A DNA stretch of 64,000 nucleotides from Streptococcus mitis (GTDB taxonomy: Bacteria; Bacillota; Bacilli; Lactobacillales; Streptococcaceae), in assembly GCA_001914195.1 (NCBI GenBank), contig MKYF01000033.1:1-64000 (forward strand), written 5' to 3'. Shown in pieces: positions 36,495 through 44,606 of the stretch. Position 1 is the first letter of the stretch; each line of letters starts with the position of its first letter. Made by a program: the position numbers and the translations under genes. The notes below the pieces were generated by a model, which saw only the letters and a list, made by a program, of their open reading frames with translations, was not told the origin of the DNA and made no database searches.

Positions 36495-36879
36495 GGGAAT
36501 CTCCTTTCAGTAACTTTGAATGTTGCAAATAGCTATTTGGGTAACGTTCAAGCAAATCTCTCGTCTTAGCAATCAAGTCTTCCTTAGAAGCTTGACCAAA
36601 GCGATAGCCATTCAGCAAGAGCATATAGTCCTTGCGCTCAGCATCTGTCGCTTTCTTTTTGAAATAGCCCCAAATATGCTGAAAGGCATTGCAAACCAGA
36701 CCCCTGTGTTCTGGAATCTGACAGGCACGATCGATCAGTTCTTGAACATGACTTACCTCCACCTCTTCATTCTTCAAGTATTGGCGGATCTCATTGTAAA
36801 TATTGCTGGAATGGCTCAAAACGAGGTATTTGTTTATCGCCCAGAGTTGCTGGCAAAGGGCACGTTGGTTGTTATTCAT
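36478..36879 (-). CDS. YbgA/DUF1722-domain protein
   Basis: The protein of about 133 aa matches the YbgA domain found alone or fused to DUF523; NKYLVLSHS early and GYRFGQASKEDL late are recognisable. Function unknown. In E. coli, ybgA neighbours the photolyase gene phr, and here it precedes a dimer-glycosylase-like gene, so a link to UV repair is plausible. I start it at the ATG at 36879 because a -10 box covers the ATG at 36888; the mRNA may then be leaderless. Confidence 0.7.
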   Translation of the reverse strand: MNNNQRALCQQLWAINKYLVLSHSSNIYNEIRQYLKNEEVEVSHVQELIDRACQIPEHRGLVCNAFQHIWGYFKKKATDAERKDYMLLLNGYRFGQASKEDLIAKTRDLLERYPNSYLQHSKLLKGDSHETLA

Positions 36880-36887
36880 AATTGACA

Positions 36888-36896
36888 TTATACCAT
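36888..36896 (-). promoter_or_regulatory. Extended -10 promoter of the YbgA-like gene, predicted leaderless
   Basis: The minus strand reads TGGTATAAT then seven bases (GTCAATT) and ATGAATAAC. The start site predicted seven bases after the -10 is next to or on the ATG at 36879. Confidence 0.6.
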
Positions 36897-36933
36897 GTTT
36901 GGATTCAGAAATATCTATTCCTACTTTATAATC

Positions 36934-38664
36934 TTATAAAATTGCCTTTTTTAAAGCCGCTTGAAGTTCTTCATCTACTGCGTAGATATAGAGTCCATTT
37001 ACTCCTCTTGTAAGTAAAACATTTAATTCATTTTTTAAAAGATCTTCACCAAAATTTTTCATTTCACCATTTTCGAGTTTCCTATTTTGAACTGCTCCTT
37101 TATTTTTACTAGCAGAGATATCAAACATAATTTTACCATCTCTATATTTAACCGATGGACCAATAATGACTCCAGCATAATTCAAATCAAAACCTTGCAC
37201 AGTAAAAGTGGATCCTACTTCACCAATAGTTTGTGGTTGTTCAATCCAAGAAAGTTTAGAGTTTTTCCTATCCCTACTCAATTCTCTATTCCAAGGACAA
37301 GACCAGTCATCTATTTCCACACACCAATAATCTTTAGATTCAGGTTTAGATTGACTACTATATTCCCAATCATAAGTTGCTATTAACCTAGAAATCCCTA
37401 AATGACGATTCTCATCTTTTAATTTAATAGCATCCTGTAATTCCTTGGGAGAATTAAATATCTGGATATCATAGTTATTATCTTCTTTTAATTTGATAAT
37501 TTCTCTTTTATCAATAATATTTCTAATCCAACTAATTGTTGATTCACTAGCTTTTATACGCATTTGATTATTTAATTCAATTAAATTGCCAGACAGCCTC
37601 GCTTGATGCTGTAAAGTCAAAAATGAATCATCTACCCATATTTGAGATTTACTCATTATTTGATTATCATCGTACACTAAAACTACTACTTTCGATTTTG
37701 ATAGTATATCCTTTAAATGATTACCACCTTGATAAGCTTGATTTTTTGCAGTCAAAAGTAAGTGTCCTTCGTCAATAACAACTATACCAGCATTAGCATT
37801 TTGCTTTTTTAGTGCGTTTAAAAACTGAGTTGGTTTCATAGCAACATCAATAGTTGAACCACTCTTCCATTCAAGTTTTTTCTCTATTTCTTTATAGACA
37901 CTCAATTGATCATCATGATTAACAACCAAATTAATTGCATTATTTTCTCTTAGGAAATCCGTGTCATCAGAATTTAATAGATCATCGATTAAAGAACTCA
38001 TCAAAACAGTTTTACCAGCACCAGCTTCTCCTTTAACCAAGATTAAAGTTCCAAACTCGTTCTTACTAAGTGCTGATGTAATTTTAAAAATGATTTCATT
38101 TTTCGCTTTTAATTGCTCATTGGTTAATTTATGAAATGGGGAAGATTTAAAAATTGCAGAATTTCTAACAATACTTTCTGCTGGAAATAAATACTTATTT
38201 TTCTTATTTAACGAACTCCAAATTTTGGTAAAAATCTCATCAAGCTCATCAGAAGTATAATATTTATTTTGAGGATTCCCTCGTCTGTTTTGAACATTTG
38301 AAACATTATCAACACTTAATAAATACAACATTAGTCTATTCTCAATATCTAGTGTCAAAGACTTATTAAAGTGATGATGACCTATAACAAACATTTTAGT
38401 AGTATTTGATTTTGAAAATTTAGTCCAATCTTCTCTAATTTCACCTAAATGTTGATTTGTACGACGTACAATATCTGTTGTTTCACCTACATAAACACTA
38501 TATCCATCAGAATTTTTATCATTTACAATATATATAGTCGGATACTCAAACAATAGCATCTTGTTTTCATCACGAAAACTGATTTTTAAAGTTTCCTGTA
38601 AAGTGTCTAATGAACCACTTTCATATTTTACTTCTTCAATTACTGGTTTCAATATTTTACTCAT
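36934..38664 (-). CDS. GIY-YIG nuclease fused to a DUF2075/SF1-helicase-like ATPase
   Basis: The 576-aa protein has an N-terminal GIY-YIG domain (IYIVN about 44-48, YVGETTDIVRR 58-68, probable metal-binding Glu108). An ATPase follows with Walker A GEAGAGKT (212-219), Walker B IVVIDEGH (294-301), an NQMRI motif (366-370) and late motifs VQGFD and NVLLTRG resembling SF1 motifs V and VI. The DUF2075 family is uncharacterised as far as I know. It begins 15 bp after a MazG-like gene and both are far more AT-rich than their neighbours. The domains suggest cleavage coupled to nucleic-acid translocation, perhaps defence. Confidence 0.75.
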   Translation of the reverse strand: MSKILKPVIEEVKYESGSLDTLQETLKISFRDENKMLLFEYPTIYIVNDKNSDGYSVYVGETTDIVRRTNQHLGEIREDWTKFSKSNTTKMFVIGHHHFNKSLTLDIENRLMLYLLSVDNVSNVQNRRGNPQNKYYTSDELDEIFTKIWSSLNKKNKYLFPAESIVRNSAIFKSSPFHKLTNEQLKAKNEIIFKITSALSKNEFGTLILVKGEAGAGKTVLMSSLIDDLLNSDDTDFLRENNAINLVVNHDDQLSVYKEIEKKLEWKSGSTIDVAMKPTQFLNALKKQNANAGIVVIDEGHLLLTAKNQAYQGGNHLKDILSKSKVVVLVYDDNQIMSKSQIWVDDSFLTLQHQARLSGNLIELNNQMRIKASESTISWIRNIIDKREIIKLKEDNNYDIQIFNSPKELQDAIKLKDENRHLGISRLIATYDWEYSSQSKPESKDYWCVEIDDWSCPWNRELSRDRKNSKLSWIEQPQTIGEVGSTFTVQGFDLNYAGVIIGPSVKYRDGKIMFDISASKNKGAVQNRKLENGEMKNFGEDLLKNELNVLLTRGVNGLYIYAVDEELQAALKKAIL

Positions 38665-38679
38665 ATCAGTTACTCAACA

Positions 38680-39009
38680 CTATAATTCAGTATATTTTCT
38701 ATTATTCCCCTTGCTTAATTTAACAGGATATTTCGCTTTATTTTTTTCTAATTTTTCTTCAATAATCTGTTCTATATCCAGTTGTAAATTATCAGCTAAC
38801 ATCATTGAATATATTAGCACATCTGCTAGTTCTTCTTTAATTCTTTCAAGAGAATTTGTTGTAACTTCTTCAGGCTGCTTCCATTGGAACAATTCTAGAA
38901 GTTCACTAGATTCCAGCAAGATAGAAATAGCTAAATCTTTTTCATTGTGAAATTTTCTCCAATCCCGATCATCTCGAAATTTATTAATTTTCTCTATTGT
39001 TGATTTCAT
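38680..39009 (-). CDS. MazG-like nucleotide pyrophosphohydrolase
   Basis: The 109-aa protein has the all-alpha NTP-pyrophosphatase signature: Glu36 and Glu39 (ESSELLELFQW), then Glu60 and Asp63 (EELADVLIYS). Single-domain members of this type hydrolyse dCTP, modified dNTPs or other nucleotides. It has its own extended -10 promoter and a TTGGAG ribosome site, and is followed after 15 bp by the GIY-YIG/DUF2075 gene, so the two form one transcription unit. A nucleotide-depleting enzyme paired with a nuclease-helicase is a typical defence layout. Confidence 0.8.
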   Translation of the reverse strand: MKSTIEKINKFRDDRDWRKFHNEKDLAISILLESSELLELFQWKQPEEVTTNSLERIKEELADVLIYSMMLADNLQLDIEQIIEEKLEKNKAKYPVKLSKGNNRKYTEL

Positions 39010-39041
39010 TTATTTTCTCCAACATCAATTTACTTATACAC

Positions 39042-39050
39042 ATTATATCA
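39042..39050 (-). promoter_or_regulatory. Extended -10 promoter of the MazG/GIY-YIG unit
   Basis: The minus strand reads TGATATAAT, about 33 bp before the MazG-like start codon. Confidence 0.6.
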
Positions 39051-39164
39051 TGAAACCCGTTCTTAAATTTTATAATTGGAATAAAATTAGGTTTAAATTC
39101 TTGAAATTCCCTCTAATCCCAAAACAATCCTTTCCCCCTTTCTCCTCCAAAATATGGTATAGTA

Positions 39165-39173
39165 GAGTTATAC
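39165..39173 (+). promoter_or_regulatory. Extended -10 promoter of the VTT-domain gene
   Basis: TGGTATAGT 19 bp before the start codon. The following bases form an imperfect palindrome (TATAGTAGAGTTATACTAT) over the start site. Confidence 0.5.
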
Positions 39174-39191
39174 TATCTATGAGGAGTTTAC

Positions 39192-39809
39192 ATGTCACAG
39201 GATAAACAAATGAAAGCTGTTTCTCCCCTTCTGCAGCAAGTTATCAATATCTCATCGATTGTCGGTGGAGTTGGAAGTTTGATTTTCTGTATTTGGGCTT
39301 ATCAGGCTGGGATTTTACAGTCTAAGGAAACCCTCTCTGCCTTTATCCAGCAGGCAGGTATCTGGGGGCCACCTCTCTTTATTTTTTTACAGATTTTACA
39401 AACGGTCGTCCCTATCATTCCAGGAGCCTTGACCTCGGTGGCTGGCGTCTTTATCTACGGCCACATCATCGGTACGATCTACAACTATATCGGCATCGTG
39501 ATTGGCTGTGCCATTATCTTTTATCTGGTGCGTCTCTATGGGGCTGCCTTTGTCCAGTCTGTCGTCAGCAAGCGCACCTATGACAAGTATATTGGTTGGT
39601 TGGATAAGGGCAATCGTTTTGACCGTTTCTTTATCTTTATGATGATTTGGCCCATTAGTCCAGCTGACTTTCTCTGTATGCTGGCTGCCCTGACCAAGAT
39701 GAGTTTCAAGCGCTATATGACCATCATCATTCTGACTAAGCCCTTTACCCTCGTGGTTTATACCTACGGTCTAACCTATATTATTGACTTTTTCTGGCAA
39801 ATGCTTTGA
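39192..39809 (+). CDS. DedA/TVP38-like VTT-domain membrane protein
   Basis: The 205-aa protein has about five hydrophobic segments and the VTT-domain pattern: re-entrant loop IPGALTSVAGVFIYG, then GCAIIFYLVRLYG and WPISPADFLCMLAALTKMSF. Members of this superfamily act in lipid flipping or membrane homeostasis; the substrate here is unknown. It is a single gene with a GAGGAG ribosome site, convergent with scrK. Confidence 0.82.
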   Translation: MSQDKQMKAVSPLLQQVINISSIVGGVGSLIFCIWAYQAGILQSKETLSAFIQQAGIWGPPLFIFLQILQTVVPIIPGALTSVAGVFIYGHIIGTIYNYIGIVIGCAIIFYLVRLYGAAFVQSVVSKRTYDKYIGWLDKGNRFDRFFIFMMIWPISPADFLCMLAALTKMSFKRYMTIIILTKPFTLVVYTYGLTYIIDFFWQML

Positions 39810-39816
39810 CACATAA

Positions 39817-39846
39817 AAAATCCGTTTGGTTTCCCAAGCGGATTTT
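39817..39846. terminator. Bidirectional terminator between the VTT gene and scrK
   Basis: Stem AAAATCCG.TTGG / CCAA.CGGATTTT with T-runs on both sides. Confidence 0.8.
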
Positions 39847-39851
39847 GTGCT

Positions 39852-40739
39852 TTATTTTGAAACTTCTTTTGCAAGAACAAAGTTCCCAAGAGTAGCAGAA
39901 CCATTTCCTGCGACTGCTGGCGTCACGATGTATTCACGCACATCTGGTACTGGTAGGTAACCATTGAGAAGAGATGTAAATTTCTCACGGACACGGTCCA
40001 GCATGTGTTGTTGAGCCATGACCCCTCCACCAAAGACAATCACATCTGGTCGGAAAGTCACTGTCGCATTAACCGCAGCTTGAGCGATATAGTAGGCTTG
40101 AACATCCCAAACAGGGTTGTTGAGTTCAATATTTTCCCCACGAACACCTGTACGAGCTTCCAAACTTGGACCAGCTGCATAGCCTTCCAAACATCCCTTA
40201 TGGAAAGGACAAACACCCTTAAACTCTTTTTCAATATCCATTGGGTGTCTAGCAACATAATAATGACCCATTTCAGGGTGACCCACACCGCCGATAAACT
40301 CACCACGTTGGATAACACCTGCACCGATACCTGTACCGATTGTGTAGTAAACCAAGTTTTCGATACGACCACCAGCATTGTTACGGGCAACCACTTCACC
40401 ATAAGCAGAACTGTTTACATCTGTAGTGAAGTACATTGGCACGTTGAGGGCGCGACGAAGGGCACCAAGCAAGTCCACATTTGCCCAGTTTGGTTTTGGA
40501 GTCGTTGTGATAAAGCCATAAGTTTTTGAGTTTTTGTCAATATCAATCGGACCAAATGAACCAACTGCAAGACCAGCAAGGTTGTCGAATTTTGAGAAGA
40601 ACTCAATGGTTTTATCGATTGTTTCGATTGGAGTTGTTGTTGGAAATTGTGTTTTTTCTACAACGTTAAAGTTTTCATCACCGACAGCACAGACAAACTT
40701 TGTACCGCCCGCTTCCAAGCTTCCATATAATTTTGTCAT
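39852..40739 (-). CDS. scrK: Fructokinase (ROK family)
   Basis: ScrK phosphorylates fructose released from sucrose-6-phosphate. The 295-aa protein has the ROK phosphate-binding motif EAGGTKFVCA, the catalytic segment TIGTGIGAGV and the zinc motif HPEMGHYYVARH...CPFHKGCLEG. It lies downstream of scrA but has its own extended -10 promoter after the scrA terminator. Confidence 0.94.
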   Translation of the reverse strand: MTKLYGSLEAGGTKFVCAVGDENFNVVEKTQFPTTTPIETIDKTIEFFSKFDNLAGLAVGSFGPIDIDKNSKTYGFITTTPKPNWANVDLLGALRRALNVPMYFTTDVNSSAYGEVVARNNAGGRIENLVYYTIGTGIGAGVIQRGEFIGGVGHPEMGHYYVARHPMDIEKEFKGVCPFHKGCLEGYAAGPSLEARTGVRGENIELNNPVWDVQAYYIAQAAVNATVTFRPDVIVFGGGVMAQQHMLDRVREKFTSLLNGYLPVPDVREYIVTPAVAGNGSATLGNFVLAKEVSK

Positions 40740-40766
40740 GATAAACCTCTTGTTTTTATTTTCTTT

Positions 40767-40775
40767 ATTATAGCA
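40767..40775 (-). promoter_or_regulatory. Extended -10 promoter of scrK
   Basis: The minus strand reads TGCTATAAT about 28 bp before the scrK start. Confidence 0.6.
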
Positions 40776-40838
40776 TATTTCGAAAGTCTAAATTTCTCTA
40801 TTTTTTAGATTTTCCTCTGTAAATCTTACCATTCAAGC

Positions 40839-40870
40839 AAAAACGAACAAACATGTCATTTGTTCGTTTT
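40839..40870 (-). terminator. Terminator of scrA
   Basis: Perfect 12-bp stem AAAACGAACAAA / TTTGTTCGTTTT, followed on the minus strand by a short T-run. Confidence 0.75.
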
Positions 40871-40888
40871 CGCATTAGAGAGGATTGA

Positions 40889-42772
40889 TTAGATTTTCAC
40901 TTCGATCACAGCATCCCCCTTCGCAACTGAACCTGTTGCGACTGGAGCTACTGAAGAGAAGTCAGCTGTGTTTGTAACGATAACCATTGTTGTATCATCA
41001 AGCCCAGCTGCAGCGATTTTGTTTGAGTCAAATGTTCCAAGAACATCTCCTGCTTTAACCTTGTCACCTTGAGCAACTTTTGCTTCAAAACCTTCACCGT
41101 TCATAGTTACAGTGTCGATACCAACGTGGATCAAAACTTCAGCACCATCAGTTGTTTTCAAGCCAAAAGCGTGTCCTGTTGGAAAGGCAATTGAAACTTC
41201 AGCATCAGCTGGTGCATAGACCACGCCTTGGCTAGGTTTCACAGCGATACCTTGTCCCATAGCTCCACTTGAGAAGACTGGGTCATTGACATCCGCAAGA
41301 GCGACAACATCACCAACGATAGGAGTTACAAGTGTTTCATTTTGAAGAGCAACAACATTTCCAGTAACTGCTTCTTCAACGAAGCGTTCTGTAGTAGTTC
41401 CTTCAGCAACCTCTACTTCATCTTCGTAACCGAACATGTAAGTAAGTGCAAAACCAAGGGCAAATGATACAGCTACCATCAGAAGGTATAGTGGAAGTTG
41501 TCCATTACCGGCATAAAGCATTGTTCCAGGGATGATGGTGATACCACTACCAGTACCAGCAAGTCCAAGGATTGAAGCCAATCCACCACCGATTGCACCA
41601 GCAATCAATGAAAGGAAGAATGGTTTACGGAAGCGCAAGTTCACCCCGAAGATAGCAGGCTCTGTAATACCTAGGAAGGCAGAAAGAGCAGCTGGGAAAG
41701 CAAGTGTTTTCAGTTTTGGATTTTTCGTTTTAACACCAACCGCAACAGTCGCAGCACCTTGGGCTGTCATAGCAGCTGTGATAATAGCGTTGAATGGGTT
41801 AGCATGGTCAGCAGCAAGCAATTGAACTTCAAGCAAGTTGAAGATGTGGTGTACACCTGACACGACAATCAATTGGTGAACCCCACCAATCAAGAAACCA
41901 CCAAGACCAAATGGCAAGCCAAGAATTGCTTTTGTACCAATAAGGATGTAGTTTTCAACAACGTGGAAGACTGGTCCAATGACAAAGAGTCCAAGGATAG
42001 ACATGACCAAAAGTGTCACGAATGGTGTTACCAAGAGGTCAATGACATCTGGAACAACCTTGCGGACAGCTTTTTCAAATTTAGCTCCGACAACCCCGAT
42101 GATGAAGGCTGGAAGAACGGAACCTTGCAAACCAACAACAGGGATGAAACCAAAGAAGTTCATAGCCGTTACTTCACCACCTGAAGCGACTACCCAAGCG
42201 TTTGGAAGTGAGCCAGAAACAAGCATCATACCAAGAACGATACCAACGGCAGGATTTCCACCGAATACACGGAAGGTTGACCACACAACCAAACCTGGCA
42301 AGATGATGAAGGCTGTATCTGTCAAGATTTGTGTGTAAGTTGCAAAGTCTCCTGGAAGTGGCATTTCAAGAGCATTGAAAAGACCACGCACACCCATGAA
42401 GAGACCTGTCGCTACGATAACTGGGATGATTGGAACGAAAACGTCACCGAAAGTACGGATAGCACGTTGGAACCAGTTCCCTTGTTTCGCAGCTTCTGCT
42501 TTCATGTCATCTTTAGATGATGTTGGTAAACCAAGTGCAACAACTTCATCGTACATTTTGTTTACTGTACCAGTACCAAAGATGATTTGGTATTGACCTG
42601 AGTTAAAGAAAGCACCTTGAACTTTTTCCAAGTTCTCAATCACTTCTTTATTGATTTTTCCTTCATCTTTGACCATGACACGAAGACGAGTCGCACAGTG
42701 AGCTACACTGTTGACATTTTCACGTCCACCCAAGGCATCGATGACTTTTTTTGCAATTTCCTGATTGTTCAT
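40889..42772 (-). CDS. scrA: Sucrose-specific PTS permease EIIBCA
   Basis: ScrA imports sucrose with phosphorylation to sucrose-6-phosphate. The 627-aa protein has domains in the order EIIB (phosphocysteine Cys26 in AHCATRLR), EIIC (about residues 95-450, ten or so membrane segments) and EIIA at the C terminus (HAFGLKTTDG, phosphohistidine in VLIHVGIDTV). The ATG at 42772 has AAGGAG ten bases before it and is preferred to a TTG two codons upstream. It diverges from scrB; cre and LacI-type sites lie between. Confidence 0.94.
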   Translation of the reverse strand: MNNQEIAKKVIDALGGRENVNSVAHCATRLRVMVKDEGKINKEVIENLEKVQGAFFNSGQYQIIFGTGTVNKMYDEVVALGLPTSSKDDMKAEAAKQGNWFQRAIRTFGDVFVPIIPVIVATGLFMGVRGLFNALEMPLPGDFATYTQILTDTAFIILPGLVVWSTFRVFGGNPAVGIVLGMMLVSGSLPNAWVVASGGEVTAMNFFGFIPVVGLQGSVLPAFIIGVVGAKFEKAVRKVVPDVIDLLVTPFVTLLVMSILGLFVIGPVFHVVENYILIGTKAILGLPFGLGGFLIGGVHQLIVVSGVHHIFNLLEVQLLAADHANPFNAIITAAMTAQGAATVAVGVKTKNPKLKTLAFPAALSAFLGITEPAIFGVNLRFRKPFFLSLIAGAIGGGLASILGLAGTGSGITIIPGTMLYAGNGQLPLYLLMVAVSFALGFALTYMFGYEDEVEVAEGTTTERFVEEAVTGNVVALQNETLVTPIVGDVVALADVNDPVFSSGAMGQGIAVKPSQGVVYAPADAEVSIAFPTGHAFGLKTTDGAEVLIHVGIDTVTMNGEGFEAKVAQGDKVKAGDVLGTFDSNKIAAAGLDDTTMVIVTNTADFSSVAPVATGSVAKGDAVIEVKI

Positions 42773-42808
42773 TTGCAAAAATCTCCTTATATAAAATTTT
42801 GTTCTTGT

Positions 42809-42823
42809 TTGAAAGCGATTTTA
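42809..42823. promoter_or_regulatory. cre-like site in the scrA leader
   Basis: TTGAAAGCGATTTTA matches the CcpA cre consensus WTGNAANCGNWNNCW with one mismatch. It lies between the scrA promoter and its start codon, where CcpA would act as a roadblock. Confidence 0.5.
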
Positions 42824-42840
42824 TTCGCCCTACGACTATT

Positions 42841-42868
42841 ATTTTATCATGTTTTAGAAATATGTCAA
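42841..42868 (-). promoter_or_regulatory. Promoter of scrA with overlapping LacI-type site
   Basis: The minus strand has TTGACA (42863-42868), a 16-bp spacer and TAAAAT (42841-42846). AAAACGCTTGAC overlaps the -35 and could be a ScrR or CcpA operator. Confidence 0.7.
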
Positions 42869-43049
42869 GCGTTTTGCAGAAAAATATTCTATCCACTTAG
42901 TGGACACACTTCAAATTGATTGCTTTCGACTGTTTTATCAGGCATTTCTTGAAAAAATAAGTTTGAAATCTTAGTTTAAAAAGGTTTTATTTCATTATCT
43001 TTCATATTATCGTGAAAATATGATTGATTTCCTGCTTTTGATTTATGAT

Positions 43050-43057
43050 AAACGTTT
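43050..43057. promoter_or_regulatory. Candidate ScrR operator core
   Basis: The perfect palindrome AAACGTTT within GATAAACGTTTGGC has the CG-centred form of LacI-family operators. It lies between the divergent scrA and scrB promoters. Confidence 0.4.
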
Positions 43058-43089
43058 GGCAGTTTTTTCTCTTTTTTAACATAAAAGGC

Positions 43090-43118
43090 TTGCATTTTTA
43101 ATCGAAAACGGTTACTAT
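43090..43118 (+). promoter_or_regulatory. Promoter of scrB-scrR with candidate operator
   Basis: TTGCAT (43090-43095), 17 bp, TACTAT (43113-43118). CGAAAACGGTTAC between and over the -10 is a CG-centred LacI-type site, so ScrR or CcpA bound there would block transcription. Confidence 0.6.
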
Positions 43119-43151
43119 TAGAAGTGATAAGATTTTCGGAGGAATGAATGA

Positions 43152-44606
43152 ATGGAATGGACAACCGAGCGTCGTTACAGACTTTATCAAGATTGGACGC
43201 AAGAAGAAATTCAACATATAAAAGAAAATATAGCACAATCTCCATGGCATACTCATTACCATGTTGAGCCAAAAACAGGACTTCTCAACGATCCAAATGG
43301 CTTTTCCTACTTTGATGGCAAGTGGATTGTTTTTTATCAGAACTTTCCATTTGGTGCAGCCCATGGTTTAAAATCTTGGGTGCAATTGGAAAGTGAGGAC
43401 TTGGTTCACTTCACAGAAACTGGTGTCAAAGTTTTACCTGATACTCCATTAGATAGCCACGGTGCCTACTCTGGTTCTGCCATGCAGTTTGGCGATAACT
43501 TGTTCCTATTCTATACAGGAAATGTCCGCGATGAAAACTGGATCCGTCACCCTTACCAGATTGGAGCTTTGATGGATAAGGATGGCAAGATTACAAAGAT
43601 TGACAAGATTTTGATTGACCAACCAGCAGACTCTACTGACCACTTCCGCGACCCGCAAATTTTTAACTTCAAGGGCCAATATTATGCCATCGTCGGTGGA
43701 CAGGACTTGGAGAAAAAAGGCTTCGTCCGTCTCTACAAAGCTATTGACAACGACTACACAAACTGGCAAGCAGTTGGCGACCTTGACTTTGCTAACGACC
43801 GTACTGCCTACATGATGGAATGCCCAAATCTGGTCTTTGTAGGGGAACAACCTGTCCTTCTCTACTGCCCACAAGGATTGGATAAGAAAGTTCTAGACTA
43901 CGATAATATCTATCCAAATATGTATAAGATTGGGGCTTCCTTTGACCCTGAAAATGCCAAAATGGTAGATGTGTCTCAGCTTCAAAACATGGACTATGGT
44001 TTCGAAGCCTATGCAACTCAAGCCTTCAACGCTCCTGATGGACGTGCTCTAGCTGTTAGCTGGCTTGGCTTGCCTGATGTTTCATATCCATCTGACCGTT
44101 TTGACCACCAAGGAACCTTCTCTTTGGTCAAGGAACTCACTATCAAAGACGGCAAACTATACCAATACCCAGTCGCAGCTATCAAGGACCTTCGTGCATC
44201 TGAAGAAGCCTTCTCAAACCGTGCTCAAACCAAGAACACTTACGAACTTGAACTCAACTTGGAAGCTAATAGCCAGAGCGAGATTGTCTTACTTGCTGAT
44301 CAAGAAGGCAAGGGACTTTCCATCAACTTTAACCTTGTAAATGGTCAAGTGACAGTAGATCGTAGCCAGGCTGGAGAACAGTATGCCCAAGAATTTGGAA
44401 CTACACGTTCTTGCCCAATCGATAACCAGGCTACTACTGCTACGATTTTCATCGATAACTCTGTCTTTGAAATTTTCATCAATAAAGGAGAAAAAGTATT
44501 TTCTGGTCGTGTCTTCCCACATGCGGACCAAAATGGTATCCTGATTAAATCTGGAAACCCAACTGGAACTTACTATGAATTAGATTATGGTCGCAAAACT
44601 AACTGA
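43152..44606 (+). CDS. scrB: Sucrose-6-phosphate hydrolase (GH32)
   Basis: ScrB splits sucrose-6-phosphate into glucose-6-phosphate and fructose. The 484-aa protein has the GH32 motifs LNDPNG (nucleophile Asp47), RDP (166-168, transition-state Asp167) and EC (Glu223-Cys224, acid/base Glu223), followed by a beta-sandwich domain. GGAGG lies nine bases before the ATG. It overlaps scrR by 20 bp, so the repressor is translated together with it. Confidence 0.96.
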   Translation: MEWTTERRYRLYQDWTQEEIQHIKENIAQSPWHTHYHVEPKTGLLNDPNGFSYFDGKWIVFYQNFPFGAAHGLKSWVQLESEDLVHFTETGVKVLPDTPLDSHGAYSGSAMQFGDNLFLFYTGNVRDENWIRHPYQIGALMDKDGKITKIDKILIDQPADSTDHFRDPQIFNFKGQYYAIVGGQDLEKKGFVRLYKAIDNDYTNWQAVGDLDFANDRTAYMMECPNLVFVGEQPVLLYCPQGLDKKVLDYDNIYPNMYKIGASFDPENAKMVDVSQLQNMDYGFEAYATQAFNAPDGRALAVSWLGLPDVSYPSDRFDHQGTFSLVKELTIKDGKLYQYPVAAIKDLRASEEAFSNRAQTKNTYELELNLEANSQSEIVLLADQEGKGLSINFNLVNGQVTVDRSQAGEQYAQEFGTTRSCPIDNQATTATIFIDNSVFEIFINKGEKVFSGRVFPHADQNGILIKSGNPTGTYYELDYGRKTN

